Shown piece after piece: positions 49,049 through 57,334 of a stretch of 64,000 nt of DNA. A model generated the notes under the pieces. It ran no database searches. It was given only the letters and a program-made list of their open reading frames with translations, and had not been told where the DNA came from. Every line of letters starts with the position of its first letter. The first letter of the stretch is position 1. This DNA is from RGIG6353 sp045660745 (GTDB lineage Bacteria > Bacillota > Clostridia > Oscillospirales > SIG627), in the NCBI GenBank assembly GCA_045660745.1, contig JAZREJ010000015.1, forward strand, positions 1 through 64,000, given 5' to 3'. Position numbers and translations under genes: made by a program.

Positions 49049-49417
49049 GTGATACAACAGCAGAGCCTTATGAAGGTTGCCGATAACAGCGGCGCTAAAG
49101 AATTAATGTGCATCCGTGTGCTTGGCGGTACAGGCAGACGTTATGCCAACATAGGCGACATCGTTGTCGCATCTGTTAAGAAAGCTGCTCCGGGTGGCGC
49201 AGTAAAGAAGGGCGAAGTCGTAAAGGCTGTTATCGTCCGCAGTGTAAAGGGTATCAGAAGAGCTGACGGTTCTTACCTCAAGTTTGATGAAAACGCAGCA
49301 GTTATCATCAAGGATGACAAGACACCTAAAGGCACTCGTATCTTTGGCCCGGTAGCAAGAGAACTTCGTGAAAAGGACTATATGAAGATTTTGTCCTTGG
49401 CACCTGAAGTACTTTAA
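49049..49417 (+). CDS. rplN: 50S ribosomal protein L14
   Basis: 122 residues. The start is GTG 49049, giving MIQQQSLMKVADNSGAKELMCIRVLGG; AAAGGAGG lies 10 bases upstream. GTRIFGPVARELREKDYMKILSLAPEVL ends the protein, as in the family. It forms an intersubunit bridge. First gene of the spc part. Confidence 0.97.
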   Translation: MIQQQSLMKVADNSGAKELMCIRVLGGTGRRYANIGDIVVASVKKAAPGGAVKKGEVVKAVIVRSVKGIRRADGSYLKFDENAAVIIKDDKTPKGTRIFGPVARELREKDYMKILSLAPEVL

Positions 49418-49432
49418 TCTGGAGGGTAGAAA

Positions 49433-49747
49433 ATGAATACAATTCACGTTAAAAAAGGTGATACCGTTATCGTTGTTTCCGGTAATTCCAAGGGAACAAA
49501 GGGTAAGGTTCTTGAGGTTTCTCCCAAGGAACGTAAGGTAATTGTAGAAGGTGCTAACATCGTAACAAAGCACGTTAAGCCCCGCCGTCAGGGTGAGGCA
49601 GGCAGCATTGTTAAGGTTGAAGGCGCACTTCACGCTTGCAAGGTACAGCTCTTTTGCTCCAAGTGCAATAAGGGTGTAAGAGTAGGCCACAAGAACGACA
49701 AAGGCAAGACAATCCGCGTTTGCAAGAAATGCGGCGCAGAACTTTGA
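49433..49747 (+). CDS. rplX: 50S ribosomal protein L24
   Basis: 104 residues with an N-terminal KOW motif (KKGDTVIVVSGNSKGTKGKVLEV). Assembly initiator of the large subunit. The C-terminal part includes CSKCNKG and CKKCGAEL, a CxxC pair that may bind zinc, as in several Clostridia L24 proteins. Confidence 0.96.
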   Translation: MNTIHVKKGDTVIVVSGNSKGTKGKVLEVSPKERKVIVEGANIVTKHVKPRRQGEAGSIVKVEGALHACKVQLFCSKCNKGVRVGHKNDKGKTIRVCKKCGAEL

Positions 49748-49765
49748 TAAGGGAGGACAAGAATT

Positions 49766-50308
49766 ATGGCAAGACTTGCAGAAACTTATAAGAACGAAGT
49801 TGCTCCCGAGTTAATGAAGAAGTTCAATTACAAGTGCGTTATGCAGATTCCCAAGCTTGAAAAGATCGTTATCAACGTTGGCGCGGGCGATGCAAAGGAA
49901 AACGCAAAGGTTATTGACAGCGTAGTTGAGGACCTTTCTGCTATCACAGGTCAGAAGGCAGTTCCCACAGTCGCAAAGAAGTCGGTAGCAAACTTTAAGC
50001 TCCGTCAGGGCACCAAGATCGGTGCTAAGGTTACACTCAGAGGCGAGAGAATGTATGAGTTCGTAGACAGACTCTTCAACCTCGCACTCCCCAGAGTACG
50101 TGACTTCAAGGGTATCAATCCCAATGCATTCGACGGACGCGGCAACTACTCACTTGGTCTCAAGGAGCAGTTGATATTCCCCGAAATCCAGTACGACCAG
50201 ATCGATAAGATCCGTGGTATGGACATCGTATTCGTAACAAGTGCAAACACCGATGAGGAAGCTCGTGAGCTTCTCCGTCTCATGGGCGCACCCTTTATGA
50301 AGCAGTAA
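49766..50308 (+). CDS. rplE: 50S ribosomal protein L5
   Basis: 180 residues. Binds 5S rRNA in the central protuberance. Segments: MQIPKLEKIVINVGAGDAKENAK, GQKAVPTVAKKSVANFKLR and FDGRGNYSLGLKEQLIFPEI. GGAGGA before the start; S14 follows after 13 bases. Confidence 0.97.
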   Translation: MARLAETYKNEVAPELMKKFNYKCVMQIPKLEKIVINVGAGDAKENAKVIDSVVEDLSAITGQKAVPTVAKKSVANFKLRQGTKIGAKVTLRGERMYEFVDRLFNLALPRVRDFKGINPNAFDGRGNYSLGLKEQLIFPEIQYDQIDKIRGMDIVFVTSANTDEEARELLRLMGAPFMKQ

Positions 50309-50321
50309 GGAGGAGATAAGT

Positions 50322-50507
50322 ATGGCTAAGAAGTCAATGGTTTTGAAGCAGCAGAAGGTGCAGAAGTTCTCCACCCGTGAGTACAACCGTTGTAAAATCT
50401 GCGGCAGACCTCATGCATATCTTCGCAAATACGGTATTTGCCGTATCTGTTTCAGAGAACTTGCTTACAAGGGACAGATTCCCGGCGTAAGAAAAGCAAG
50501 CTGGTAA
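50322..50507 (+). CDS. rpsZ: 30S ribosomal protein S14, zinc-binding type Z
   Basis: 61 residues, the short C+ form common in Gram-positive bacteria. Zinc ribbon CKIC...CRIC, then FRELAYKGQIPGVRKASW. It lies in the standard place between L5 and S8. The 95-base gap after it contains a hairpin (50513-50539). Confidence 0.96.
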   Translation: MAKKSMVLKQQKVQKFSTREYNRCKICGRPHAYLRKYGICRICFRELAYKGQIPGVRKASW

Positions 50508-50512
50508 AAAAT

Positions 50513-50539
50513 TTGTGCCGGCAATACGGCTTGGCACAA
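50513..50539 (+). promoter_or_regulatory. Hairpin in the S14-S8 gap
   Basis: TTGTGCC at 50513-50519 pairs with GGCACAA at 50533-50539 around a 13-base loop that can pair further (GC/GC). No T run follows, so it is not a terminator. It may be an mRNA processing site or a translational control element for rpsH. Confidence 0.4.
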
Positions 50540-50602
50540 TAAGTTATTAAGTGCGAAAGGTAACCCCGAGTAGCAAACTGATTTCTTAAGGAGGAAATTA
50601 TA

Positions 50603-51001
50603 ATGCAGATCACAGACGCAATTGCTGATATGCTTACAAGAATCCGTAACGCAAACTCAGCAAAGCATGAAACTGTTGATATCCCCGCATCCAACGTTAA
50701 GAAGGCAATCGCTCAGATTCTCGTTGATGAAGGTTATATCAAGAGCTTCGCAGTAATTGAAGACAACAAGCAGGGCATGATTCGTGTGACCCTCAAGTAC
50801 GGTGTAGGTAAGACCAGAATTATCTCCGGTCTGCGCCGTGTATCCAAGCCTGGCCTTCGTATTTACGCAGGCTGCGAGGAGCTTCCCCGAGTTATGCGCG
50901 GACTTGGTATCGCGATCATTTCGACCCCCAAGGGTATTATGACCGATAAGAAGGCAAGAAAAGAAAATGTTGGCGGCGAAGTGCTTGCCTACGTTTGGTA
51001 A
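50603..51001 (+). CDS. rpsH: 30S ribosomal protein S8
   Basis: 132 residues. Central-domain assembly protein; in E. coli it represses the spc operon. Begins MQITDAIADMLTRIRNA and ends with the conserved GIAIISTPKGIMTDKKARKENVGGEVLAYVW. AAGGAGG precedes the start. Confidence 0.97.
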   Translation: MQITDAIADMLTRIRNANSAKHETVDIPASNVKKAIAQILVDEGYIKSFAVIEDNKQGMIRVTLKYGVGKTRIISGLRRVSKPGLRIYAGCEELPRVMRGLGIAIISTPKGIMTDKKARKENVGGEVLAYVW

Positions 51002-51014
51002 GGAGGAATAGAAT

Positions 51015-51551
51015 ATGTCAAGAATTGGTAGACAGCCAATCGCTATTCCCGCAGGCGTTAAGGTAAACTTCAACGACGGTATCATCACCGTTGAAGGCCC
51101 CAACGGAAAGCTTTCTCAGGCTGTTCACAGTGCAATGGCACTTGAAATCACTGCAACCGAAATTACGGTTACACGTCCCAATGACGAAAAAGAAAACAGA
51201 TCACTCCACGGTCTCACAAGAACCCTTATCGCTAACATGGTAAAGGGTGTTACTGAAGGCTATAAGAAAGAGCTTCAGATCAGTGAAGGCGGATACAGAG
51301 CTCAGATGAACGGAAACAAGCTCGTTATGAACCTCGGTTATTCGCATGACGTAGTGGTCGAACCGATCGACGGTATCAAAATCGAAGTTCCCAACCCCAA
51401 CACACTTATCGTATCAGGTGCTGATAAGCAGAAGGTAGGACAGGTTGCAGCAGAGCTTCGCTCTAAGAGACCTCCTGAACCTTACCACGGCAAGGGTATT
51501 AAGTATGCCGATGAGGTTATCAGACACAAGGCCGGTAAAGCCGGTAAATAA
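51015..51551 (+). CDS. rplF: 50S ribosomal protein L6
   Basis: 178 residues, two homologous alpha/beta domains. SRIGRQPIAIPAGVKV at the start, and the C-terminal KRPPEPYHGKGIKYADEVIRHKAGKAGK. It lies near the factor-binding site. AAGGAGGAA precedes the start. Confidence 0.97.
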   Translation: MSRIGRQPIAIPAGVKVNFNDGIITVEGPNGKLSQAVHSAMALEITATEITVTRPNDEKENRSLHGLTRTLIANMVKGVTEGYKKELQISEGGYRAQMNGNKLVMNLGYSHDVVVEPIDGIKIEVPNPNTLIVSGADKQKVGQVAAELRSKRPPEPYHGKGIKYADEVIRHKAGKAGK

Positions 51552-51569
51552 TGAAAGGAGAGGTAATCG

Positions 51570-51929
51570 ATGTTTACTAAAGTTGATACTAACAAACAGC
51601 GTCTTAGAAGACATAAGAGAGTTCGCGCTAAGATCTCCGGAACCGCTGCAAGACCTCGTCTTAACGTATTCCGTTCTAACGCAAACATTTACGCACAGAT
51701 TATCGATGATGAAAACGGCGTAACCCTTCTTTCTGCATCCACTTTGGATAAGGAATTTAACGGTTACGGCGGAAATCGCGAAGCAGCTAAGGCTGTTGGA
51801 ACAATGATCGCTAAAAAGGCCGCTGAAAAGGGCATCACCGAAGTTGTATTCGACCGCGGTGGCTACGTATATCACGGACGCGTTAAGGAACTTGCAGACG
51901 CTGCTCGTGAAGGCGGATTAAAATTCTAA
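51570..51929 (+). CDS. rplR: 50S ribosomal protein L18
   Basis: 119 residues. Binds 5S rRNA with L5. Segments RHKRVRAKISGTAARPRLNVFRSN and VVFDRGGYVYHGRVKELADAAREGGLKF. AAAGGAGAGG precedes the start. Confidence 0.97.
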   Translation: MFTKVDTNKQRLRRHKRVRAKISGTAARPRLNVFRSNANIYAQIIDDENGVTLLSASTLDKEFNGYGGNREAAKAVGTMIAKKAAEKGITEVVFDRGGYVYHGRVKELADAAREGGLKF

Positions 51930-51956
51930 TTGTTAAAGAAAGGAATGGTTACATTC

Positions 51957-52460
51957 ATGGCTCGTAAAATAGATGCTGCAACACTCGATCTTAAAGAAGT
52001 TGTTGTTGATGTAAAGAGCGTTTCCAAGACAGTTAAGGGCGGTCGTGTAAGAAAGTTCACAGCTCTTGTTGTAGTAGGAGACGGAAATGGTCATGTAGGT
52101 TATGGCCTCGGCAAAGCCGCTGAACGTCCCGAAGCGGTTAGAAAAGGAACAGAAGAAGCAAAGAAGAATATCATCGAAGTTGCCCTCAAGGGTACCTCGA
52201 TCCCTCACGAGATCATCGGTGAATTCGGAGCAGGTCGCGTTCTTCTCAAGCCGGCTGCACCCGGTACCGGTGTTATTGCAGGCGGTAAAGTAAGAAGCGT
52301 TGTTGAAATGGTAGGTATTAAGGACGTTAGAACTAAGTGTCTTCGTTCCAACAACCCCATCAACGTCGTTAAGGCTACTTTTGAAGGCCTCAGAAATCTG
52401 AGAACCGTTGAAGAGGTTGCGGCAATCAGAAACATGACGCCCGAAGAAATTCTGAACTAA
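51957..52460 (+). CDS. rpsE: 30S ribosomal protein S5
   Basis: 167 residues. Decoding-fidelity protein at the mRNA entry. Core: FTALVVVGDGNGHVGYGLGKAAERPEAV and the GTGVIAGGKVRSVVEM region. Start choice: ATG 51957 (MARKIDAATLDL) matches the family N-terminus but is 12 bases from AAAGAAAGGA. ATG 51945 is only 1-2 bases from it, so 51957 is preferred. Confidence 0.95.
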   Translation: MARKIDAATLDLKEVVVDVKSVSKTVKGGRVRKFTALVVVGDGNGHVGYGLGKAAERPEAVRKGTEEAKKNIIEVALKGTSIPHEIIGEFGAGRVLLKPAAPGTGVIAGGKVRSVVEMVGIKDVRTKCLRSNNPINVVKATFEGLRNLRTVEEVAAIRNMTPEEILN

Positions 52461-52473
52461 GGAGAGAAAAACG

Positions 52474-52653
52474 ATGGCTTCTGTTAAAATAACACTCGAG
52501 AAGAGCCTTATCGGTAGACTTGATAAGCAGATCAAGACCGCAAACTCTCTCGGACTTAAAAAAATCGGAGATACAACCACTCAGGCTGATTCTCCCGCTT
52601 TGCAGGGTAAGATCTTTGTGATCAAGCACCTTGTAAAAGTTGAAAACGTTTGA
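52474..52653 (+). CDS. rpmD: 50S ribosomal protein L30
   Basis: 59 residues, a short gene easily missed. Translation gives MASVKITLEKSLIGRLDKQ at the start, the family core TANSLGLKKIGDTT, and ends IKHLVKVENV. It lies between rpsE and rplO as in the standard spc order, 13 bases after rpsE, with AAGGAGAG as ribosome site. Confidence 0.94.
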   Translation: MASVKITLEKSLIGRLDKQIKTANSLGLKKIGDTTTQADSPALQGKIFVIKHLVKVENV

Positions 52654-52693
52654 TTAACACTCACGAATTCAAAAAATCAAAGGAGGAAAACCT

Positions 52694-53137
52694 ATGAAGC
52701 TTCATGAATTATCTCCCGCACCCGGCTCCGCTAAGGATGCATGGCGCAAGGGAAGAGGAGCTGGCTCCGGAAACGGCAAGACTGCCGGTAAGGGTCACAA
52801 GGGTCAGAACGCTCGTACAGGCGGCGGTGTAAGACCCGGATTTGAAGGCGGTCAGATCCCCGCATATAGAAGACTCCCCAAGAGAGGCTTTGATAACAGC
52901 AAATTTGCAGATAAGTATGCAATTGTTAATATCAGCAAGCTTGAGAATTTCAACGACGGTGATGTAATTACCGCTGAAGTTCTTCTTGAAAAGCGCATTA
53001 TTACCAAGGCATATGATGGTCTTAAGGTTCTCGGTAACGGTGAACTTACTAAGAAATTGACCGTTCAGGCAAAGATCTTTTCTGCTTCGGCAAAGGAAAA
53101 AATTGAAGCCGCTGGCGGAAAAGTTGAGGTGATGTAA
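52694..53137 (+). CDS. rplO: 50S ribosomal protein L15
   Basis: 147 residues. MKLHELSPAPGSAKDAWRKGRG and KGHKGQNARTGGGVRPGFEGGQ form the glycine-rich extended arm; AGGKVEVM ends it. It is one base upstream of secY. AAAGGAGG precedes the start. Confidence 0.97.
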   Translation: MKLHELSPAPGSAKDAWRKGRGAGSGNGKTAGKGHKGQNARTGGGVRPGFEGGQIPAYRRLPKRGFDNSKFADKYAIVNISKLENFNDGDVITAEVLLEKRIITKAYDGLKVLGNGELTKKLTVQAKIFSASAKEKIEAAGGKVEVM

Positions 53138-53138
53138 A

Positions 53139-54428
53139 GTGTTTAAGACATTCAAGGATGCGTGGAAGGTTGCAGATCTTCGTAAAAAGATACTCTTCAC
53201 ACTCTTCATCCTCATTGTGTTCAGAATCGGTTGTAGAATCCCCGTCCCCTTCGTAAGCGACAGACTTTACGATCAGTTTAATACAGGTGGCGCATTCTCT
53301 TATCTTAACATGATTTCCGGTTCTGCACTCGCAAACGGAACTCTCTTTGCACTTTCGATTTCACCCTATATCACAGCACAGATTATTATCCAGCTTTTAA
53401 CTATTGCTATCCCTGCTCTCGAGCGTCTTTCCAAGGAAGGCGAAGAGGGTCAGAGAAAGATTCAGGCACTCACACGTTACGGAACAGTTATTCTCGCTGT
53501 TGTTACCGCAATCGGTTATTATGCACTTCTTAATAGCCAGACCTTTAACTGTATCTACCTTCCCGAAGGTATCAGCAAGGGATTCGGTGCAGTAATTATA
53601 GTTGCTGCTTATACAGCAGGTGCTTCTCTTGTAATGTGGCTTGCTGAAAAGATTAATGAGCACGGTATCGGAAACGGTATTTCCATTCTTCTTTTCGCAG
53701 GTATCGTATCAGGCTTGCCCACTATGCTTTCAAACCTCGGTGACTCTCTTGCAGTAACCGTTTGGGGTAAGGTACTTGTTTGGGCTGTTACAATCGTTTG
53801 TTTGATTATAGCAATAGCGTTTATCGTATTTGTAACTGAGTCTGAGAGAAGACTTCCCGTACAGTATGCTAAGAAAGTTGTTGGCAGAAAGATGTACGGC
53901 GGTCAGAACTCTGCTCTTCCGATCAAGCTTAATATGTCCGGCGTTATGCCCTTCATTTTTGCTCAGTCGATTATGTCGATTCCTGAGACGATCAGAATGG
54001 TAGCACAGCCCAAGGCTGGTGGATTCTGGGAGAAATTCTTCAACGTATTCTCCACATCCCATCCCGTTTATATCATTCTTCTTTTCGTTCTCATAATCGC
54101 ATTTGCTTATTTCTATCTCGCTATATCTTTCAATCCTGTTGAAGTTGCAAACAATCTTAAGAAGAATGGCGGTACCGTATTCGGTATCCGTCCCGGTAAG
54201 CCTACTTCCGATTATATCGGTAAGGTAGTCAGAAGAATCACCCTCATCGGTGCGCTCTTCCTTTCTATCGTAGCAATTCTTCCCATGATTCTTTCAAACG
54301 TTGACAGACTTTGGGCGCTTTCTCTTGGTGGTACATCACTTCTCATCGCAGTAGGTGTTGCACTTGAGCTTGAAAGAGAACTCGAAGCACAGATGTCAAT
54401 GCGCAACTATAAAGGATTCCTTGAATAA
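53139..54428 (+). CDS. secY: Preprotein translocase subunit SecY
   Basis: 429 residues, ten membrane helices forming the protein-conducting channel. Signatures: GCRIPVPF, GALALSISPYITAQIIIQLL-like segment (LFALSISPYITAQIIIQLLT), GNGISILLFAGIVSGLP and the cytosolic loop ESERRLPVQYAKKVVGRK; RPGKPTSDYIGKVVRRIT near the end. The start is GTG 53139, one base after the rplO stop; GAGGTGATG is its ribosome site inside rplO. Confidence 0.97.
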   Translation: MFKTFKDAWKVADLRKKILFTLFILIVFRIGCRIPVPFVSDRLYDQFNTGGAFSYLNMISGSALANGTLFALSISPYITAQIIIQLLTIAIPALERLSKEGEEGQRKIQALTRYGTVILAVVTAIGYYALLNSQTFNCIYLPEGISKGFGAVIIVAAYTAGASLVMWLAEKINEHGIGNGISILLFAGIVSGLPTMLSNLGDSLAVTVWGKVLVWAVTIVCLIIAIAFIVFVTESERRLPVQYAKKVVGRKMYGGQNSALPIKLNMSGVMPFIFAQSIMSIPETIRMVAQPKAGGFWEKFFNVFSTSHPVYIILLFVLIIAFAYFYLAISFNPVEVANNLKKNGGTVFGIRPGKPTSDYIGKVVRRITLIGALFLSIVAILPMILSNVDRLWALSLGGTSLLIAVGVALELERELEAQMSMRNYKGFLE

Positions 54429-54459
54429 TTTCCGATTTGCATAAGAAAGGGACGATTTT

Positions 54460-55092
54460 ATGAAAATCATCTTTTTGGGTGCTCCCGGAGCCGGCAAAGG
54501 AACTCAGGCAGAGATCGTTGCTAACAAGCTTAACATTCCCACCATTTCCACAGGCGTAATAATTCGCGGAGCAATCAAAAATAAAACTCCTCTCGGCAAT
54601 TCGGCACAGTCCTATATCAAAAACGGACAACTCGTTCCGGATGACGTTGTAATTGGAATGCTTAAAGAACGCATTTCACAGGATGACTGCAAAAACGGTT
54701 ACATCCTCGACGGATTCCCCAGAACAATAGCACAGGCAGAAGCTCTCGACAGCATGGGTATTACCATCGACAAGGTGGTAAATATCCATGTTGAAGATGA
54801 GAAGATCGTCGAGCGTCTCAGCGGCAGACGTTCATGCCCCGAATGCGGAGCTACCTACCATGTAGTGTATAACCCCTCAAACGACGGCGTGCACTGTTCA
54901 ACCTGCAGTGCAGAACTGACAAGACGTGATGACGATAATCCCGAAACCATCAAGAATCGCCTCTCTGTTTATCACGAACAGACTGCTCCTCTCGAGGAGT
55001 TCTACGCAAACCGAGCGCTTCTTGTAACGGTTGAAGGTCAGGAACTCCTTGCCGATACCACCTCACTTACGATGAAAGCGTTGGGACTCTGA
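54460..55092 (+). CDS. adk: Adenylate kinase
   Basis: 210 residues. Balances ATP + AMP with 2 ADP. P-loop LGAPGAGKGTQ, NMP-binding IPTISTG (family I-S-T-G-D; here STGVIIRGA, with Val in place of the usual Asp/Met), and DGFPRTIAQAEAL. The lid carries a zinc site CPEC...CSTC, typical of Gram-positive long-form kinases. Stop overlaps map by one base. Confidence 0.95.
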   Translation: MKIIFLGAPGAGKGTQAEIVANKLNIPTISTGVIIRGAIKNKTPLGNSAQSYIKNGQLVPDDVVIGMLKERISQDDCKNGYILDGFPRTIAQAEALDSMGITIDKVVNIHVEDEKIVERLSGRRSCPECGATYHVVYNPSNDGVHCSTCSAELTRRDDDNPETIKNRLSVYHEQTAPLEEFYANRALLVTVEGQELLADTTSLTMKALGL

Positions 55093-55838
55093 TGATTAAC
55101 ATTAAGACTCAACATGATATCGAACAGATGCGCCTTGCATGTAAAATTACGGCAGGTGCGAGAAAATTGGCAGGAGAACTCATAAGACCCGGTATAACTC
55201 TTTTGGAAATCGACCGTGAGATTCGGCGTTTCATCGAATCTCACGGAGCAAAGCCTTCATTTCTCAACTATAACGGATTTCCCGCATCGGCTTGTATAAG
55301 CGTGAATGAGGAGCTCATCCACGGAATTCCGAGTGATAGAAAGCTTGAAAACGGTGACATCGTTAAGGTGGACGTAGGTGCTTATTACCACGGATACCAC
55401 GGTGATTGCGCAGACACCTTTGGAGTCGGCGAGATCTCGGACGAGGCAAAACGACTCATCGACGTTACCCGTCAGAGCTTTTTTGAGGGCATTAAGAACA
55501 TTCGCGACGGCTCAAGAGTCGGAGACATAGGTGCTCAAATACAGCAGTATGTCGAAGCGGCGGGATTTTCGGTAGTCCGTGAATATATAGGTCACGGAGT
55601 CGGCGAAAATCTTCACGAAGAACCGGACGTACCGAACTACGGAAGACCCGGACGCGGTCCGAGACTTTACAAAGGTACTACCATTGCGATAGAACCGATG
55701 GTGTGCGAGGGAAGTGCGAGAGTAAAAACTCTTGCAAACGATTGGACAGTCGTCTCCGTAGACGGAAAGCTTACAGCTCATTACGAAAACACGGTTGCAA
55801 TAACGGCAGACGGTGTTGATATATTGACAGAGGCTTGA
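55092..55838 (+). CDS. map: Methionine aminopeptidase type I
   Basis: 248 residues. Removes N-terminal Met from new proteins. Metal ligands: VDVGAYYHGYHGDCADTFGVG (two Asp), GHGVGENLHEEPDVPNYG (His) and IEPMVCEG plus HYENTVAIT (Glu residues). Translationally coupled to adk (TGATG). A common spc-operon member in Bacillota. Confidence 0.96.
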   Translation: MINIKTQHDIEQMRLACKITAGARKLAGELIRPGITLLEIDREIRRFIESHGAKPSFLNYNGFPASACISVNEELIHGIPSDRKLENGDIVKVDVGAYYHGYHGDCADTFGVGEISDEAKRLIDVTRQSFFEGIKNIRDGSRVGDIGAQIQQYVEAAGFSVVREYIGHGVGENLHEEPDVPNYGRPGRGPRLYKGTTIAIEPMVCEGSARVKTLANDWTVVSVDGKLTAHYENTVAITADGVDILTEA

Positions 55839-55839
55839 G

Positions 55840-56115
55840 ATGTCTGCAGAAAAAGGAGCGCTTGTCAGAATACTGGCAGGCAAATATAAAGGTCTTGTGA
55901 TGGCGGTAGTTGACACGGATGCGACAAGTGTGTTTGTAGCAGACGGTCGGCACCGAAAACTTGAAAAAACAAAAAAGCTTAACCCAAAGCACGTCGAATT
56001 GCTCGGAGTGAAAACGAGTGACTGTGTGACAGTACGCTTAGTTGATAAAACGCTTACGAATAAGGCGCTTTGGGAAGAACTTGTGACAAGAGTCCGTCTT
56101 GATAGAAAGGATTAG
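55840..56115 (+). CDS. KOW-domain RNA-binding protein (L14e/L27e-like)
   Basis: 91 residues. A KOW motif in the N-terminal half (KGALVRILAGKYKGLVMAVVDTDATSVFVADGR) resembles eukaryote-archaeal L14e/L27e. Homologues sit between map and infA in many Bacillota; probably a ribosome-associated protein of undefined role. It starts one base after the map stop and has no strong ribosome site of its own, so it depends on map translation. Confidence 0.85.
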   Translation: MSAEKGALVRILAGKYKGLVMAVVDTDATSVFVADGRHRKLEKTKKLNPKHVELLGVKTSDCVTVRLVDKTLTNKALWEELVTRVRLDRKD

Positions 56116-56126
56116 GAGGGATTATT

Positions 56127-56342
56127 CTGGCAAAAGAAGATGTAATGGAGTTTGAAGGAACGGTTGTTGAAACCCTTCCCAATGCAAATTTCAGAGTTAA
56201 ACTTCAAAACGAACTTATCATCTTAGCTCATATTTCCGGCAAGATGAGAATGAACTATATCAAGATTGTGCCCGGTGACAGAGTGCTGGTCGACGTATCA
56301 GTCTACGATCCGACAAAGGGCAGAATCACCCGCAGACTTTAA
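56127..56342 (+). CDS. infA: Translation initiation factor IF-1, apparent CTG start
   Basis: 71 residues when read from CTG 56127 (MAKEDVMEFEGTVVETLPNAN), ending GRITRRL; family members have ~72 residues and nearly always begin MAK(E/D)D. AGGAGG at 56114-56119 is 7 bases before CTG. The only ATG nearby (56145) would remove the MAKEDV segment and has no ribosome site. Two in-frame ATT codons (56121, 56124) lie before CTG. The OB-fold core (LAHISGKMRMNYIKIVPGDRV) is intact. A non-AUG start could be feedback-sensitive, as for infC. Confidence 0.92.
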   Translation: MAKEDVMEFEGTVVETLPNANFRVKLQNELIILAHISGKMRMNYIKIVPGDRVLVDVSVYDPTKGRITRRL

Positions 56343-56393
56343 TGTGAAGTCGCGGTACACACTAAAAACTTTAACACAATGGAGGTTACTGAT

Positions 56394-56507
56394 ATGAAAG
56401 TTAAGCCTTCCGTAAAAAAAATCTGCGAGAAGTGTAAGATTATCAGAAGAAAAGGCGTTGTAATGGTTATATGCGAAAATCCCAAGCATAAACAGAAACA
56501 AGGCTGA
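56394..56507 (+). CDS. rpmJ: 50S ribosomal protein L36
   Basis: 37 residues, the smallest ribosomal protein. It reads MKVKPSVKKICEKCKIIRRK at the start. The zinc ribbon ligands are Cys11, Cys14, Cys27 and His32. GGAGGT at 56381-56386 precedes it. Standard position between infA and rpsM. Confidence 0.96.
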   Translation: MKVKPSVKKICEKCKIIRRKGVVMVICENPKHKQKQG

Positions 56508-56526
56508 TTGAAGGAGGTGCAATTCA

Positions 56527-56895
56527 ATGGCTCGTATAGCTGGTGTTGATATTCCCAGAGAAAAACGTGTTGAAATAGGTCTCACCTACATCTTCGGAAT
56601 CGGAAGAACCGCGTCGGGAGAAATCCTCGCTAAGACCGGTGTAAATCCCGATACACGTGTAAAGGACCTAACAGACGACGAAGTTGCAAAGCTTCGTGAA
56701 GTAATTGAAAACGATTACTTGGTAGAGGGCGACCTCCGCCGTAAGATTGCTTATGATATTAAGTCCATGTCCGATATCAGTTGCTACAAAGGCATCCGTC
56801 ATCGTAAAGGACTTCCTGTCAGAGGACAGAGAACAAAGACAAATGCAAGAACACGCAAGGGTCCTGCAAAGACTATTGCAAACAAGAAGAAGTAA
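56527..56895 (+). CDS. rpsM: 30S ribosomal protein S13
   Basis: 122 residues. Head protein contacting P-site tRNA and L5. ARIAGVDIPREKRVEIGLTYIFGIG and the basic C-terminus RGQRTKTNARTRKGPAKTIANKKK. GAAGGAGG precedes the start. Confidence 0.97.
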   Translation: MARIAGVDIPREKRVEIGLTYIFGIGRTASGEILAKTGVNPDTRVKDLTDDEVAKLREVIENDYLVEGDLRRKIAYDIKSMSDISCYKGIRHRKGLPVRGQRTKTNARTRKGPAKTIANKKK

Positions 56896-56910
56896 AGGAG
56901 TGACTGATAG

Positions 56911-57312
56911 ATGGCAGCTAAAGTACAGGCTAAAAAGACTGTTAAGAGACGTCGCGAAAGAAAAAATATTGAAAAGGGCGCAGCACATATCTGTTCCACT
57001 TACAATAATACCATCGTGACTCTTACCGATGTAAACGGCAACGCTCTGTCATGGGCATCTGCCGGAGAGCTCGGATTCAAGGGCTCCAAGAAGTCTACAC
57101 CTTTTGCAGCACAGATGGCAGCAGAACAGGCTGCAAAGGCTGCAATGGAGCACGGACTTAAGACTGTTGAAGTATTCGTTAAAGGCCCCGGTCAGGGAAG
57201 AGAATCTGCAATCAGAGCTCTCCAGACCGCAGGACTTGACATTACTCTCATTAAAGATGTAACCCCGATTCCGCACAACGGATGCCGTCCTCCCAAGAGA
57301 AGACGCGTATAA
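56911..57312 (+). CDS. rpsK: 30S ribosomal protein S11
   Basis: 133 residues. Platform protein. AHICSTYNNTIVTLTDVNGNALSWASAG and KGPGQGRESAIRALQ...DVTPIPHNGCRPPKRRRV are the family hallmarks. AAAGGAG site upstream. Confidence 0.97.
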   Translation: MAAKVQAKKTVKRRRERKNIEKGAAHICSTYNNTIVTLTDVNGNALSWASAGELGFKGSKKSTPFAAQMAAEQAAKAAMEHGLKTVEVFVKGPGQGRESAIRALQTAGLDITLIKDVTPIPHNGCRPPKRRRV

Positions 57313-57334
57313 TTAAAGAAGGAGGTATACACAA

